Of a stretch of DNA of 39,749 nucleotides, positions 8,489-16,087 are shown piece by piece. Source of the stretch: CAZEHS01 sp964511875. GTDB lineage: Bacteria > Bacillota > Clostridia > Peptostreptococcales > Acidaminobacteraceae. The notes beneath the pieces were generated by a model. It saw nothing but the letters and a program-made list of their open reading frames with translations, was not told the origin of the DNA and made no database searches. Position numbers and translations under genes: made by a program. The stretch's first letter is position 1. Every line of letters begins with the position of its first letter. Location of the stretch: the NCBI GenBank assembly GCA_964511875.1, contig CAZEHS010000018.1:1-39749 (forward strand). Reading direction: 5' to 3'.

Positions 8489-8594
8489 GCACAAACTTCT
8501 CCCGCAGGGAAATATAAAGTCAGGAATTGTTCATCTTATTCACAATAATCAGAATAAATCAACTTCTTTCAAAAAAGGTTTTCCCTGCTGGTGT

Positions 8595-8658
8595 ATTCTT
8601 GACAAGCAATGGTCAATCCTATAGATTATAGTATTAATAGGTTTTATCATTTCATTGC
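8595..8658 (+). promoter_or_regulatory. Promoter block of guaB-guaA (shared with the second IMPDH unit)
   Basis: The -35 box TTGACA and -10 box TAGATT have a 17-bp spacer. The whole 64-bp block is about 57/64 identical to 12359-12422. The -10 region lies inside a conserved segment bounded by CCTAT and ATAGG, which could be an operator. Confidence 0.8.
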
Positions 8659-8661
8659 ATT

Positions 8662-8732
8662 CCCTCATATATGTTCGGCAATATGGGCCGATCGTTTCTA
8701 CCGGGCAACCGTAAATCGCCCGTCTATGAGTG
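8662..8732 (+). ncRNA. Purine (guanine-type) riboswitch aptamer
   Basis: P1 is CTCATA / TATGAG. P2 is CGGC / GCCG with loop AATATGG. J2/3 is GTTTCTACC. P3 is GGGC / GCCC with loop AACCGTAAAT. This matches the xpt-type purine aptamer closely. The specificity base in J3/1 (equivalent to C74) is C, as in guanine-binding members. The preceding base is U where xpt has A. It is followed by an intrinsic terminator and guaB, so excess guanine should stop transcription. Confidence 0.93.
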
Positions 8733-8756
8733 GATCGGGTGCTTTTTGTCGTTATC

Positions 8757-8789
8757 GGCACACCCCTTTCACGGGTGTGTTTTTTTTGT
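8757..8789 (+). terminator. Riboswitch-controlled terminator
   Basis: CACACCC, loop CTTTCA, CGGGTGTG, then eight T. The upstream GGGTG at about 8737 could pair with CACCC of the terminator as an antiterminator, giving the expected on/off switch. Confidence 0.9.
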
Positions 8790-8816
8790 ATCTACCTTTT
8801 GATAAGTCAGGTGATT

Positions 8817-8926
8817 AAACATTCAGCCACAGATGTCGCAGATGAAGGGCGATGGAGGCAGCTATTTGACACTACTTCCATCCGTGTTCATCTGTGTCAT
8901 CTGTGCCATCTGTGGCAGAATGTTTT
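8817..8926. repeat. Long palindromic element, CCACAGATG family, copy 2
   Basis: Arms AAACATTCAGCCACAGATG and CATCTGTGGCAGAATGTTT (one mismatch) enclose about 70 bp. It lies between the riboswitch terminator and the guaB ribosome binding site, so it is part of the guaB leader. The right side carries three CATCTGTG-like direct copies. Confidence 0.87.
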
Positions 8927-8993
8927 CAGTTATCCATCTGACCTTAACCCAATCATTCACACTGACTATTTAAAAAGAAGGAGAATCCATTAC

Positions 8994-10457
8994 ATGGAGG
9001 ACAAAGTACTGAAAGAGGGGCTTACCTTTGATGATGTTTTGCTGGTACCCCAGAAATCCGACGTGCTGCCGCATGAAGTAAAGCTGCAGACAAGGCTTAC
9101 AAAACGCATTACCCTCAACATCCCAATCATGAGTGCCGCCATGGATACCGTAACGGACTCCAAGCTGGCCATCGCAATCGCCCGGGAAGGCGGTATAGGC
9201 ATCATCCATAAGAACATGACCATCGAGCAGCAGGCTCTGGAGGTCGACAAAGTCAAGCGCTGTGAGCACGGCGTCATCGTGGATCCGTTTTTCCTCACGG
9301 CCGACCATATCGTTGGTGATGCGCAGCAGCTGATGGCGCGTTACCGGATTTCCGGGGTTCCCATCGTTGAAGGTGACCGCAAACTGACAGGGATCATCAC
9401 TAACCGTGATATCCGTTTCGAAAGCGATCCGGGCAAGAAAATAGGCGAAGTCATGACCTCCAAGAACCTGGTCACAGCTCTTGAAGGCATCACCATGTCC
9501 GATGCCGAAGCCATCCTCCGCAAACATAAGATTGAAAAACTGCCCCTGACAGACGGTCATGGTAAGTTGAAAGGTCTCATCACCATCAAGGATATCGAAA
9601 AGGTCATCCAGTACCCCAGCCGTGCCACGGATGAAGGCGGTCGGCTGCTCGCAGGTGCCGCAGTGGGTATCGGCAGCGATATGAACGCCCGAATCGAAGC
9701 ACTGGTAGCTGCCGGCGTGGATGTCATCTCCCTTGACAGCGCCCATGGACATTCAAAAAATATCATCCAATCCGTCAGGAACATCAAGACCAAATATCCG
9801 GAGCTCCAGGTGATTGCAGGGAACGTGGCCACTGGCGAAGCTACTCAGGATCTAATCGATGCAGGGGCTGATGCAATCAAGGTCGGTATCGGACCGGGCT
9901 CCATCTGCACCACGCGGGTTGTCGCCGGAATAGGCGTTCCCCAGATCACTGCCGTAAACGATTGTGCCAAAGTGGCTGCCAAATACGGTATCCCCATCAT
10001 CGCCGACGGCGGCATCAAATACTCCGGTGATATCCCCAAGGCAATCGCTGCAGGAGCAGATGTCATCATGATCGGCAGTCTTTTCGCCGGAACCGATGAG
10101 GCTCCCGGTGAAACCACCATCTACATGGGCCGGACCTTCAAACAATACCGCGGCATGGGCTCCATCACAGCCATGGAAGCAGGCAGCAAGGACAGATATT
10201 TTCAAAACGACACCAAGAAACTGGTGCCGGAGGGCGTTGAAGGTCGGGTGCCTTATCGCGGCGCTTTGAAGGAATCCATCTACCAGCTGGTAGGCGGTCT
10301 CCGTGCAGGCATGGGCTATTGCGGTACAGCCACCATCCCGGAGCTGAAGGAAAATGGAAAATTCATCAAAATCACTCAGGCCGGCCTGATCGAATCCCAT
10401 CCCCACGACATCAGCATAACCAAGGAAGCCCCCAACTATCAGCGAAGTGATTCATAG
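8994..10457 (+). CDS. guaB: IMP dehydrogenase (standard bacterial type)
   Basis: Oxidises IMP to XMP with NAD+, the committed step to GMP. The 487 residues follow the family plan: TIM barrel, CBS pair about residues 95-205, and the catalytic loop GIGPGSICTTR with Cys305. The flap has YRGMGSITAM and EGVEGRVPYRG. The ATG follows AAGAAGGAG at a suitable distance; the longer open frame upstream runs through the riboswitch terminator and is not coding. The gene is controlled by the riboswitch and precedes guaA, making a two-step IMP-to-GMP operon. Confidence 0.97.
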   Translation: MEDKVLKEGLTFDDVLLVPQKSDVLPHEVKLQTRLTKRITLNIPIMSAAMDTVTDSKLAIAIAREGGIGIIHKNMTIEQQALEVDKVKRCEHGVIVDPFFLTADHIVGDAQQLMARYRISGVPIVEGDRKLTGIITNRDIRFESDPGKKIGEVMTSKNLVTALEGITMSDAEAILRKHKIEKLPLTDGHGKLKGLITIKDIEKVIQYPSRATDEGGRLLAGAAVGIGSDMNARIEALVAAGVDVISLDSAHGHSKNIIQSVRNIKTKYPELQVIAGNVATGEATQDLIDAGADAIKVGIGPGSICTTRVVAGIGVPQITAVNDCAKVAAKYGIPIIADGGIKYSGDIPKAIAAGADVIMIGSLFAGTDEAPGETTIYMGRTFKQYRGMGSITAMEAGSKDRYFQNDTKKLVPEGVEGRVPYRGALKESIYQLVGGLRAGMGYCGTATIPELKENGKFIKITQAGLIESHPHDISITKEAPNYQRSDS

Positions 10458-10464
10458 TGACGAA

Positions 10465-10566
10465 CAGACGACGATTAACGATTGACGACAGACGATTAAC
10501 ATGAAAAAATGATAGAGAGTGATTAACTGTCCGTGCGTCAATCGGCAATCGAATATCGTCAATCGA
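10465..10566. repeat. Palindromic element, CGATTAACGATTGACG family, between guaB and guaA
   Basis: The left side has GACGATTAACGATTGACGA plus a second GACGATTAAC. The right side has CGTCAATCGGCAATCG and TCGTCAATCG. The arms are imperfect inverted repeats that fill nearly the whole gap. Confidence 0.8.
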
Positions 10567-10585
10567 ATAATAGAATGGAGAACCC

Positions 10586-12133
10586 ATGGACCCAACGATG
10601 ATGCATCATGAACGAATTCTGATCGTCGATTTCGGCGGCCAGTACAATCAATTGATCGCCCGGCGTGTACGGGAAGCAGGCGTTTACAGTGAAGTGGTTT
10701 CCTGGAAAAAGGCCATGGAGGCAGTCCGGGAAAAACAGCCAAAGGGCATCATCTTCACCGGCGGACCCAACAGTGTCTATCTGGACGGCGCTCCAACCCT
10801 GCCCAAAGAGATTTTTGAAATGGATATCCCGATCCTTGGCATCTGCTACGGCATGCAGCTCATGGCTCATGTCCTGGGAGGCAAGGTTCGCCGGGCCGAT
10901 TCTCAGGAATATGGCAAGATCGAGCTGAACATCAGACAGGAGCATCCCCTCTTCACAGATGTGAAAAGCGGTTCTACTTGCTGGATGAGTCACTTCGATT
11001 TCGTAGAAGAAGCGCCTGAAGGGTTTGAAATCTGTGCCTTCACCAACAACAGTCCCGTTGCAGGCATGCAGGATATCGCCAGGAAGCTGTACGGCGTGCA
11101 GTTCCACGCTGAAGTGGAGCATACACCCTTCGGCCGCCAGATGATCTCCAACTTCCTGTTTGAAATCTGTCACTGCAAAGGCGACTGGAACATGGGTGAT
11201 TTTGCCCAGGAATCCATCGCTGCCATCCGCGAGCTGGTTGGCGATAAAGGCGTGCTTTGCGGACTTTCCGGAGGGGTTGATTCCTCCGTGGCGGCAGTCA
11301 TGGTCCATAAGGCCATCGGCAAACAGCTCACCTGTATCTTTGTAGACCACGGTCTCCTTCGAAAGAACGAAGGAGACGAAGTAGAGCGGGTATTCAAGAA
11401 CGAATTCGACATGAACTTCATCCGCGTAAACTGTCAGGAAAGGTTCATGAACAAGCTGGCCGGAGTCAGTGATCCCGAAACCAAACGGAAGATCATCGGC
11501 GAAGAATTCATCCGTGTTTTCGAAGCGGAAGCTAAAAAACTCGACGGCATCGATTTCCTCGTACAAGGCACCGTATATCCCGATGTCATCGAAAGCGGCA
11601 CCGATACGGCCGAAGTCATCAAGAGCCACCACAATGTGGGCGGCCTTCCCGACGATATCGATTTCAAACTCATCGAGCCCCTGCGAGAGCTCTTCAAGGA
11701 CGAAGTACGCAAAGTTGGCGAAACCCTGGGCATCGATCCCAAAATCGTCTGGCGTCAGCCTTTCCCAGGCCCGGGTCTTGCCATCCGCATCCTTGGTGAA
11801 ATCACCGAAGAAAGCCTCCATCTCGTCCGCGAAACCGACGCCATCCTCCGTGATGAAGTCATCAAAGCCGGACTGGAGCGCGAAATCTGGCAGTACTTCA
11901 CCGTCCTCCCCAACATCAAATCCGTCGGCGTCATGGGCGACGAACGCACCTACTGCCACACCATCGCCATCCGCGGCGTCACCAGCATCGACGGCATGAC
12001 CAGCGACTGGGCCCGTATACCGTTTGAAGTGCTAGATAAGATATCGAGCAGGATAGTAAATGAAGTGCCCCATATAAACAGGGTTGTGTATGATATTACA
12101 AGCAAGCCACCGAGCACTATCGAGTGGGAATGA
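10586..12133 (+). CDS. guaA: GMP synthase (glutamine-hydrolysing)
   Basis: Aminates XMP to GMP using glutamine and ATP. The class I amidotransferase domain comes first (about 10-200), with nucleophile Cys87 in ILGICYGMQ and the His174/Glu176 pair in VQFHAEVEHT. The ATP pyrophosphatase P-loop GLSGGVDSS is at 226-234, and the C-terminal dimerisation domain ends with the typical KPPSTIEWE. Length (515) is normal. A GGAG site lies 5 bp before the ATG. It shares the guaB transcript and ends at a terminator whose sequence recurs after the second IMPDH gene. Confidence 0.98.
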   Translation: MDPTMMHHERILIVDFGGQYNQLIARRVREAGVYSEVVSWKKAMEAVREKQPKGIIFTGGPNSVYLDGAPTLPKEIFEMDIPILGICYGMQLMAHVLGGKVRRADSQEYGKIELNIRQEHPLFTDVKSGSTCWMSHFDFVEEAPEGFEICAFTNNSPVAGMQDIARKLYGVQFHAEVEHTPFGRQMISNFLFEICHCKGDWNMGDFAQESIAAIRELVGDKGVLCGLSGGVDSSVAAVMVHKAIGKQLTCIFVDHGLLRKNEGDEVERVFKNEFDMNFIRVNCQERFMNKLAGVSDPETKRKIIGEEFIRVFEAEAKKLDGIDFLVQGTVYPDVIESGTDTAEVIKSHHNVGGLPDDIDFKLIEPLRELFKDEVRKVGETLGIDPKIVWRQPFPGPGLAIRILGEITEESLHLVRETDAILRDEVIKAGLEREIWQYFTVLPNIKSVGVMGDERTYCHTIAIRGVTSIDGMTSDWARIPFEVLDKISSRIVNEVPHINRVVYDITSKPPSTIEWE

Positions 12134-12169
12134 CCGTGTAGGCTATAAGCCGTGCGCAGAAAAAAATGA

Positions 12170-12216
12170 AGTCGCCCGATCGAGAGTTTACTCTTGATTG
12201 GACGGCTTTGTTTTTT
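12170..12216 (+). terminator. Terminator of guaB-guaA
   Basis: GTCGCCCGATCGAGAG pairs with CTCTTGATTGGACGGC (with G-U pairs), then TTTGTTTTTT. About 34 of 40 positions match the terminator at 13960. Confidence 0.85.
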
Positions 12217-12240
12217 AATGCATAGGGCGCCAGCCCGCGT

Positions 12241-12333
12241 CCTTGGACGCAGCGCAGCGGAATCCAAGGGCAGCACGGCCCGCTGTGTCTGTTCTTTCAC
12301 TATCTTGTATCGGATGAGCGCAGCAATATCCGA
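12241..12333. repeat. Two hairpins with a common AGCGCAGC loop
   Basis: CCTTGGA ... TCCAAGG and TCGGAT ... ATCCGA are different stems, but both enclose a loop containing GCGCAGC. They occupy the spacer between the guaA terminator and the second IMPDH promoter. No gene is seen here. Confidence 0.6.
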
Positions 12334-12358
12334 AAGAATCCAAAGAACCACTCGGAGG

Positions 12359-12422
12359 ATTCTTGACAAGCAATGCTCTATCCTATACATTATAGTATTA
12401 ATAGGTTTGTACAATTCATTGC
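12359..12422 (+). promoter_or_regulatory. Promoter block of the second IMPDH gene
   Basis: TTGACA, 17 bp, TACATT. The block is nearly identical to the guaB promoter at 8595-8658. Identity stops where the aptamer begins in the other unit; here a short leader leads straight to the ribosome binding site, so no riboswitch is present. Confidence 0.82.
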
Positions 12423-12446
12423 GGGTAAGAAGAAAGCGGAGGAAAA

Positions 12447-13952
12447 ATGGCACAGTATTTTAATGAACCATCCAGAACATTCAACGAGTACTTACTTGTA
12501 CCGGGCTTTTCGTCAAAGGAATGCACGCCAGACAACGTCAGTTTGAAGACACCTGTCGTCAAATATAAAAAGGGTGAAACATCTCCGATTGTGATGAATA
12601 TTCCACTTGTATCGGCAATCATGCAGTCCGTATCCGATGACAAAATGGCAGTTGCCCTTGCAAAAGAAGGCGGGATTTCTTTTATCTTCGGTTCGCAGTC
12701 CATTGAGAGCCAAGCGGCAATGGTAAAACGCGTCAAAAGCCACAAGGCAGGATTCGTAAGAAGTGATTCCAATTTAAAACCGGATCAGACATTGAAAGAT
12801 GTGTTGAATCTGAAGGCAAGAAGCGGACATTCTACGATTGCGATTACGGACGATGGAACCGCTGAAGGAAAGATTCTGGGGATTGTGACCAGCAGAGACT
12901 ACAGAGTTAGCAGAATGTCTCCGGATACAAGAATTTCTGAATTCATGACACCCTTTGAAGTCCTTGTATACGCTCAGGAAGGCTGCACCTTATCTGAAGC
13001 CAATGATATGCTTTGGGAGCATAGACTGAACGCGCTGCCTGTCATTGACCAAAACCAAAGACTGACTTATTTTGTCTTCCGCAAGGATTACGATAGCCAT
13101 AAAGAAAACCCCAATGAACTATTGGATGAAGCGAAACGATACATCGTAGGTGCAGGCATCAACACAAGGGACTATGACGAAAGAATTCCTGCCCTTGTAG
13201 CAGCCGGCGCAGATGTACTCTGTATTGACTCCTCTGAGGGATTCTCTGAGTGGCAGAAGCATACCATCGATTATGTCAGGGCCCAATACGGAGACACGGT
13301 TAAAATCGGCGCGGGAAATGTCGTTGATCGAGAGGGTTTCCGCTATCTGGCAGATGCGGGCGCAGACTTCATCAAAATCGGAATCGGCGGGGGCTCCATC
13401 TGCATCACCAGGGAACAGAAGGGCATCGGCAGAGGGCAAGCCTCCGCAGTTATTGAAGTGGCCGAAGCCCGTAATGAATACTTTGAAGAAACAGGAATCT
13501 ACGTCCCCATCTGTTCAGACGGCGGAATCGTATACGATTACCACATGACACTGGCGTTGGCCATGGGCTCGGATTTTATCATGCTGGGCAGATACTTCTC
13601 CCGGTTTGATGAATCCCCCACAAACAAACTGAACATCAACGGAACCTACGTGAAAGAATATTGGGGCGAAGGCTCAAACAGGGCAAGAAACTGGCAGCGC
13701 TACGACCTTGGCGGTGACGGAGCTCTTAAGTTCGAAGAGGGTGTTGATTCCTATGTGCCCTATGCAGGGAGCCTTAAGGATAACGTTCAGTTGTCCCTTA
13801 GCAAGGTGAAATCCACCATGTGTAACTGTGGAGCCCTTACGATTCCGGAGATTCAGCAAAATGCCAAGATCACCCTGGTTTCTGCAACAAGCATTGTTGA
13901 AGGCGGGGCCCATGATGTTATTTTAAAGGATACTTCGACCATGGCGAGATAG
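12447..13952 (+). CDS. IMP dehydrogenase, Tritrichomonas foetus-like type (second paralog)
   Basis: A 501-residue IMPDH clearly different from the upstream GuaB. From memory of the T. foetus enzyme it resembles that protein almost throughout, beginning MAQYFNEPSRTFNEYLL, and the residue numbering agrees: catalytic Cys319 in GGGSICITREQKGIG, Arg418-Tyr419 in NWQRYDLGG, Lys310 and Glu431. Lys310/Glu431 are the residues linked to low mycophenolate sensitivity in that enzyme. The CBS pair is about 108-220, and the flap motif is YWGEGSNRARNW instead of YRGMGS. AAGCGGAGG precedes the ATG. It forms a single-gene unit with promoter and terminator copied from, or shared with, the guaBA unit. It should also make XMP; why two enzymes are kept is unknown. 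Confidence 0.95.
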   Translation: MAQYFNEPSRTFNEYLLVPGFSSKECTPDNVSLKTPVVKYKKGETSPIVMNIPLVSAIMQSVSDDKMAVALAKEGGISFIFGSQSIESQAAMVKRVKSHKAGFVRSDSNLKPDQTLKDVLNLKARSGHSTIAITDDGTAEGKILGIVTSRDYRVSRMSPDTRISEFMTPFEVLVYAQEGCTLSEANDMLWEHRLNALPVIDQNQRLTYFVFRKDYDSHKENPNELLDEAKRYIVGAGINTRDYDERIPALVAAGADVLCIDSSEGFSEWQKHTIDYVRAQYGDTVKIGAGNVVDREGFRYLADAGADFIKIGIGGGSICITREQKGIGRGQASAVIEVAEARNEYFEETGIYVPICSDGGIVYDYHMTLALAMGSDFIMLGRYFSRFDESPTNKLNINGTYVKEYWGEGSNRARNWQRYDLGGDGALKFEEGVDSYVPYAGSLKDNVQLSLSKVKSTMCNCGALTIPEIQQNAKITLVSATSIVEGGAHDVILKDTSTMAR

Positions 13953-13959
13953 TAATCAG

Positions 13960-14005
13960 GCCGCCCGATTGAGACGTTACTCTTGATCGGGCGGCTTTGC
14001 TTTTG
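13960..14005 (+). terminator. Terminator of the second IMPDH gene
   Basis: GCCGCCCGAT ... ATCGGGCGGC, with inner TGAGACGTTACTCTTG, then TTTGCTTTT. It is closely similar to the guaA terminator. Confidence 0.9.
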
Positions 14006-14158
14006 ATGAAACGGAATGGTTGTCCTCTTGAAACTAACTATATATAATAGGATTAAGGCCCATATTCAATGTTAATCACCTGTACATTCATTCGAACATT
14101 GCATAGAATCGAATAATAAGACCGTTCTTATTAACCTGAGGAGGAAGTACTAAGCGTC

Positions 14159-14935
14159 ATGGTGAAGGTTATCATTGACGGAATCACGGAGTTGTCAAAA
14201 TTAGCCGAAGAAGAGGAAGGTCTTGTTCAGACAACATTAAAATCAGTTGAAGAACTCACGAGCAAATCGATGAATATTGAAGCCGTGCTTACGAAAAGCA
14301 TTTCAGAATCAGAAAAGATCACTTCATTAACAAAATCACAGGTTGTCAATTCAAAGGATTTGCAAACTGCAATTGCGAGTATCAGTGAATTATCGCAAAA
14401 CAATGCGGCCGTTTCACAGCAAATATCCGCAACCTCAGAAGATCAGATTATCAGCGTGAGCGCTGTGATGGATTCGATTAATGAAATGGTTCAGGGGGTC
14501 AATGAAACCAAAACTTATACCAATAACTTCATCAAAGGTTTTGTCATTAATGATTCCATCAAATCAAAAATTTCTGATTTGAAAAATATTCTGAATGAGA
14601 TGGTTAAGAAACCGGAAGTCTTTAAGGGCAGCAGAAAATCCATTGAAGACTATATGTTGAAATATCAGAACTCAACCGATTATATTGAGCTCATGATTTT
14701 TATTGGCCCCGATGGCTTTGGAATAGCTGAAACAAAAGGACTCGAAGATAAGTATTGGAAGGACTGCACGATGAAAGGTTATTTTCACGCTGCAATGAAA
14801 GGTGAAACATACATATCTAAAGAGTACATTTCGAAATCCAGCGGCAACTACAATATCACCTTATCTGTGCCCGTTAAAGATGGTGGGAAAATTATCGGTG
14901 TAATTATGGCGGATATTGATATCAACGAATATTAG
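14159..14935 (+). CDS. Soluble chemoreceptor-like protein with C-terminal Cache/PAS-like sensor
   Basis: A 258-residue protein without membrane segments or signal peptide. Residues about 1-125 are a long coiled coil resembling the last helix of an MCP signalling domain (ISELSQNNAAVSQQISATSE, then SAVMDSINEMVQ). The conserved MCP tip (NLLALNAAIEAARAGE) is missing. Residues about 130-258 look like a small-molecule sensor with Cache character: YIELMIFIGPDGFGIAETKG, KGYFHAAMKGETYISKEY and a final GVIMADIDI. The order is the reverse of a normal receptor. GAGGAGGA lies about 12 bp before the ATG, a long spacing, and an in-frame stop lies not far upstream. Base composition looks AT-richer than its neighbours. 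It could be a decayed receptor or a real cytoplasmic sensor. Confidence 0.75.
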   Translation: MVKVIIDGITELSKLAEEEEGLVQTTLKSVEELTSKSMNIEAVLTKSISESEKITSLTKSQVVNSKDLQTAIASISELSQNNAAVSQQISATSEDQIISVSAVMDSINEMVQGVNETKTYTNNFIKGFVINDSIKSKISDLKNILNEMVKKPEVFKGSRKSIEDYMLKYQNSTDYIELMIFIGPDGFGIAETKGLEDKYWKDCTMKGYFHAAMKGETYISKEYISKSSGNYNITLSVPVKDGGKIIGVIMADIDINEY

Positions 14936-14954
14936 AGTTCGGCTTTAATCACAA

Positions 14955-15000
14955 AACTGGCGTCGGAATCCCATTGGGGTTTCGGCGTTTGTTTTCTTAA
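14955..15000 (+). terminator. Terminator after the Cache-like gene
   Basis: CGTCGGAATCCC, ATT, GGGGTTTCGGCG with several G-U pairs, then TTTGTTTTCTT. Confidence 0.7.
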
Positions 15001-15117
15001 TAACCATCAACCTTTATTAACTCTTTCTTAAAGCAGTGGAACCCTGCCCGAAAGTGGAGTAAACTATAGGGGTGAGTTAAAAACCGTGGAGCAAATGTGA
15101 CAAGGAAGGATAACAAA

Positions 15118-15627
15118 ATGATCTATGCATTGATTCTATTCGCTAAAATCGTCGAAGTATCTCTGGGAACAGTCCGAACAGTACTGATCACCAAAGGTGA
15201 ACGAAAAATCGGGGCAGCCATCGGTTTCTTTGAGGTACTGCTTTGGATGTATATCGCTGCCAATGTACTTACCAATATCACCTCTGATCCTCTAAAAGCC
15301 GTTTTCTATGCCTTGGGCTTCGCATTGGGCAACTACTTTGGAAGCATGATCGAAGAATTCATCGGTATCGGCCTGTCCGAAATCGTGGTCATAGTTAAAG
15401 ACGAGCACGGAGGCCCGCTTTCAGAATATCTGAGGAGGAAGAACTTCGCAGTCACAATGGTGGAAGGCATCGGCATGAGCAAATCCCGACGGATGCTGTT
15501 CCTGTTCACCCAGCGCAAACGGGTCAAAGAGGCCGTGAGTCTTATCAAAGAAAAACAGTCCAATGCCGTTATAACTGTTTCAGAAACCAAGCCGATATAC
15601 GGCGGGTACGGACTGCTGAGGAAATGA
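15118..15627 (+). CDS. UPF0316 membrane protein (DUF5698-DUF2179)
   Basis: A 169-residue protein with three hydrophobic segments followed by a cytoplasmic DUF2179 domain. Family landmarks are EVSLGTVRTVLITKGERK near the N-terminus, the ALGFALGNYFGSMIEE block, and a C-terminal ferredoxin-like part. The function of UPF0316 is not known. ATG 15118 is chosen because AAGGAAGGA lies 8 bp before it; the longer frame starting at GTG would put that site inside the coding region. The next small gene follows closely on the same strand, so they may be co-transcribed. Confidence 0.9.
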   Translation: MIYALILFAKIVEVSLGTVRTVLITKGERKIGAAIGFFEVLLWMYIAANVLTNITSDPLKAVFYALGFALGNYFGSMIEEFIGIGLSEIVVIVKDEHGGPLSEYLRRKNFAVTMVEGIGMSKSRRMLFLFTQRKRVKEAVSLIKEKQSNAVITVSETKPIYGGYGLLRK

Positions 15628-15663
15628 TGATTAAATATCCCAACTATTGAAAGGATGGACATT

Positions 15664-16002
15664 ATGCGAATCTATCGCACGGGTAATAATTTCGGCTGTA
15701 TCATGGGCCTGCTGTTCATGATGTTCTTCTTTTATCTGTTGATCTTCTTCAGCAGACTTCTTTTCACAACGCCTTTAGGACTGGCTCTTTTGGTCACCTT
15801 CGGTCTGTGGTACTGGTTCGAAGGCCGTAAACGGGCCCGAAGGACTGGGGGCGGCATGTACGAGTTCCAGGGCCAGGAGCCTGATCCTGCAAAGGAACGT
15901 GAAAGCGAAAACCCCTTCGAGGATAAGGTGAACGAAGGATTCAATAAGGACGAAGCCGTTGATGTGACCCATTACGAAGAAGTGAAGGACGACGAAGAAT
16001 AA
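15664..16002 (+). CDS. Small membrane protein with acidic C-terminal tail, unknown function
   Basis: A 112-residue protein. A hydrophobic N-terminal half with one long or two short helices (GCIMGLLFMMFFFYLLIFF and TPLGLALLVTFGLWYWF) is followed by a basic turn (EGRKRARRTGG). A strongly acidic tail ends YEEVKDDEE. The ATG at 15664 is preferred over the one at 15655 because AAAGGATGG then lies at ribosome-site distance. No family was recognised. It sits after the UPF0316 gene and may share its transcript. The charge pattern predicts the tail in the cytoplasm. Confidence 0.75.
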   Translation: MRIYRTGNNFGCIMGLLFMMFFFYLLIFFSRLLFTTPLGLALLVTFGLWYWFEGRKRARRTGGGMYEFQGQEPDPAKERESENPFEDKVNEGFNKDEAVDVTHYEEVKDDEE

Positions 16003-16029
16003 GGAAATATATGTCTTCAATTCATTGTA

Positions 16030-16057
16030 TTGACATCGGAGTCCCGTGTGATATATT
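16030..16057 (+). promoter_or_regulatory. Sigma-A promoter of the 101-residue coiled-coil gene
   Basis: Perfect -35 TTGACA, 16 bp, then TATATT. It is 30 bp upstream of the start codon. Confidence 0.65.
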
Positions 16058-16087
16058 TAGTGTAAAGATATTAAGAGAGGTCGACAC

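Noticed and set aside
10559..11959. A 466-codon open frame on the minus strand
   Set aside because: It lies fully opposite guaA, whose domains and catalytic residues are intact; the minus product has no recognisable domain.
12423..12446. A possible second riboswitch before the T. foetus-type IMPDH
   Set aside because: Only about 25 bp separate the shared promoter block from the start codon; no aptamer fits and no GTTTCTACC-type core is present.
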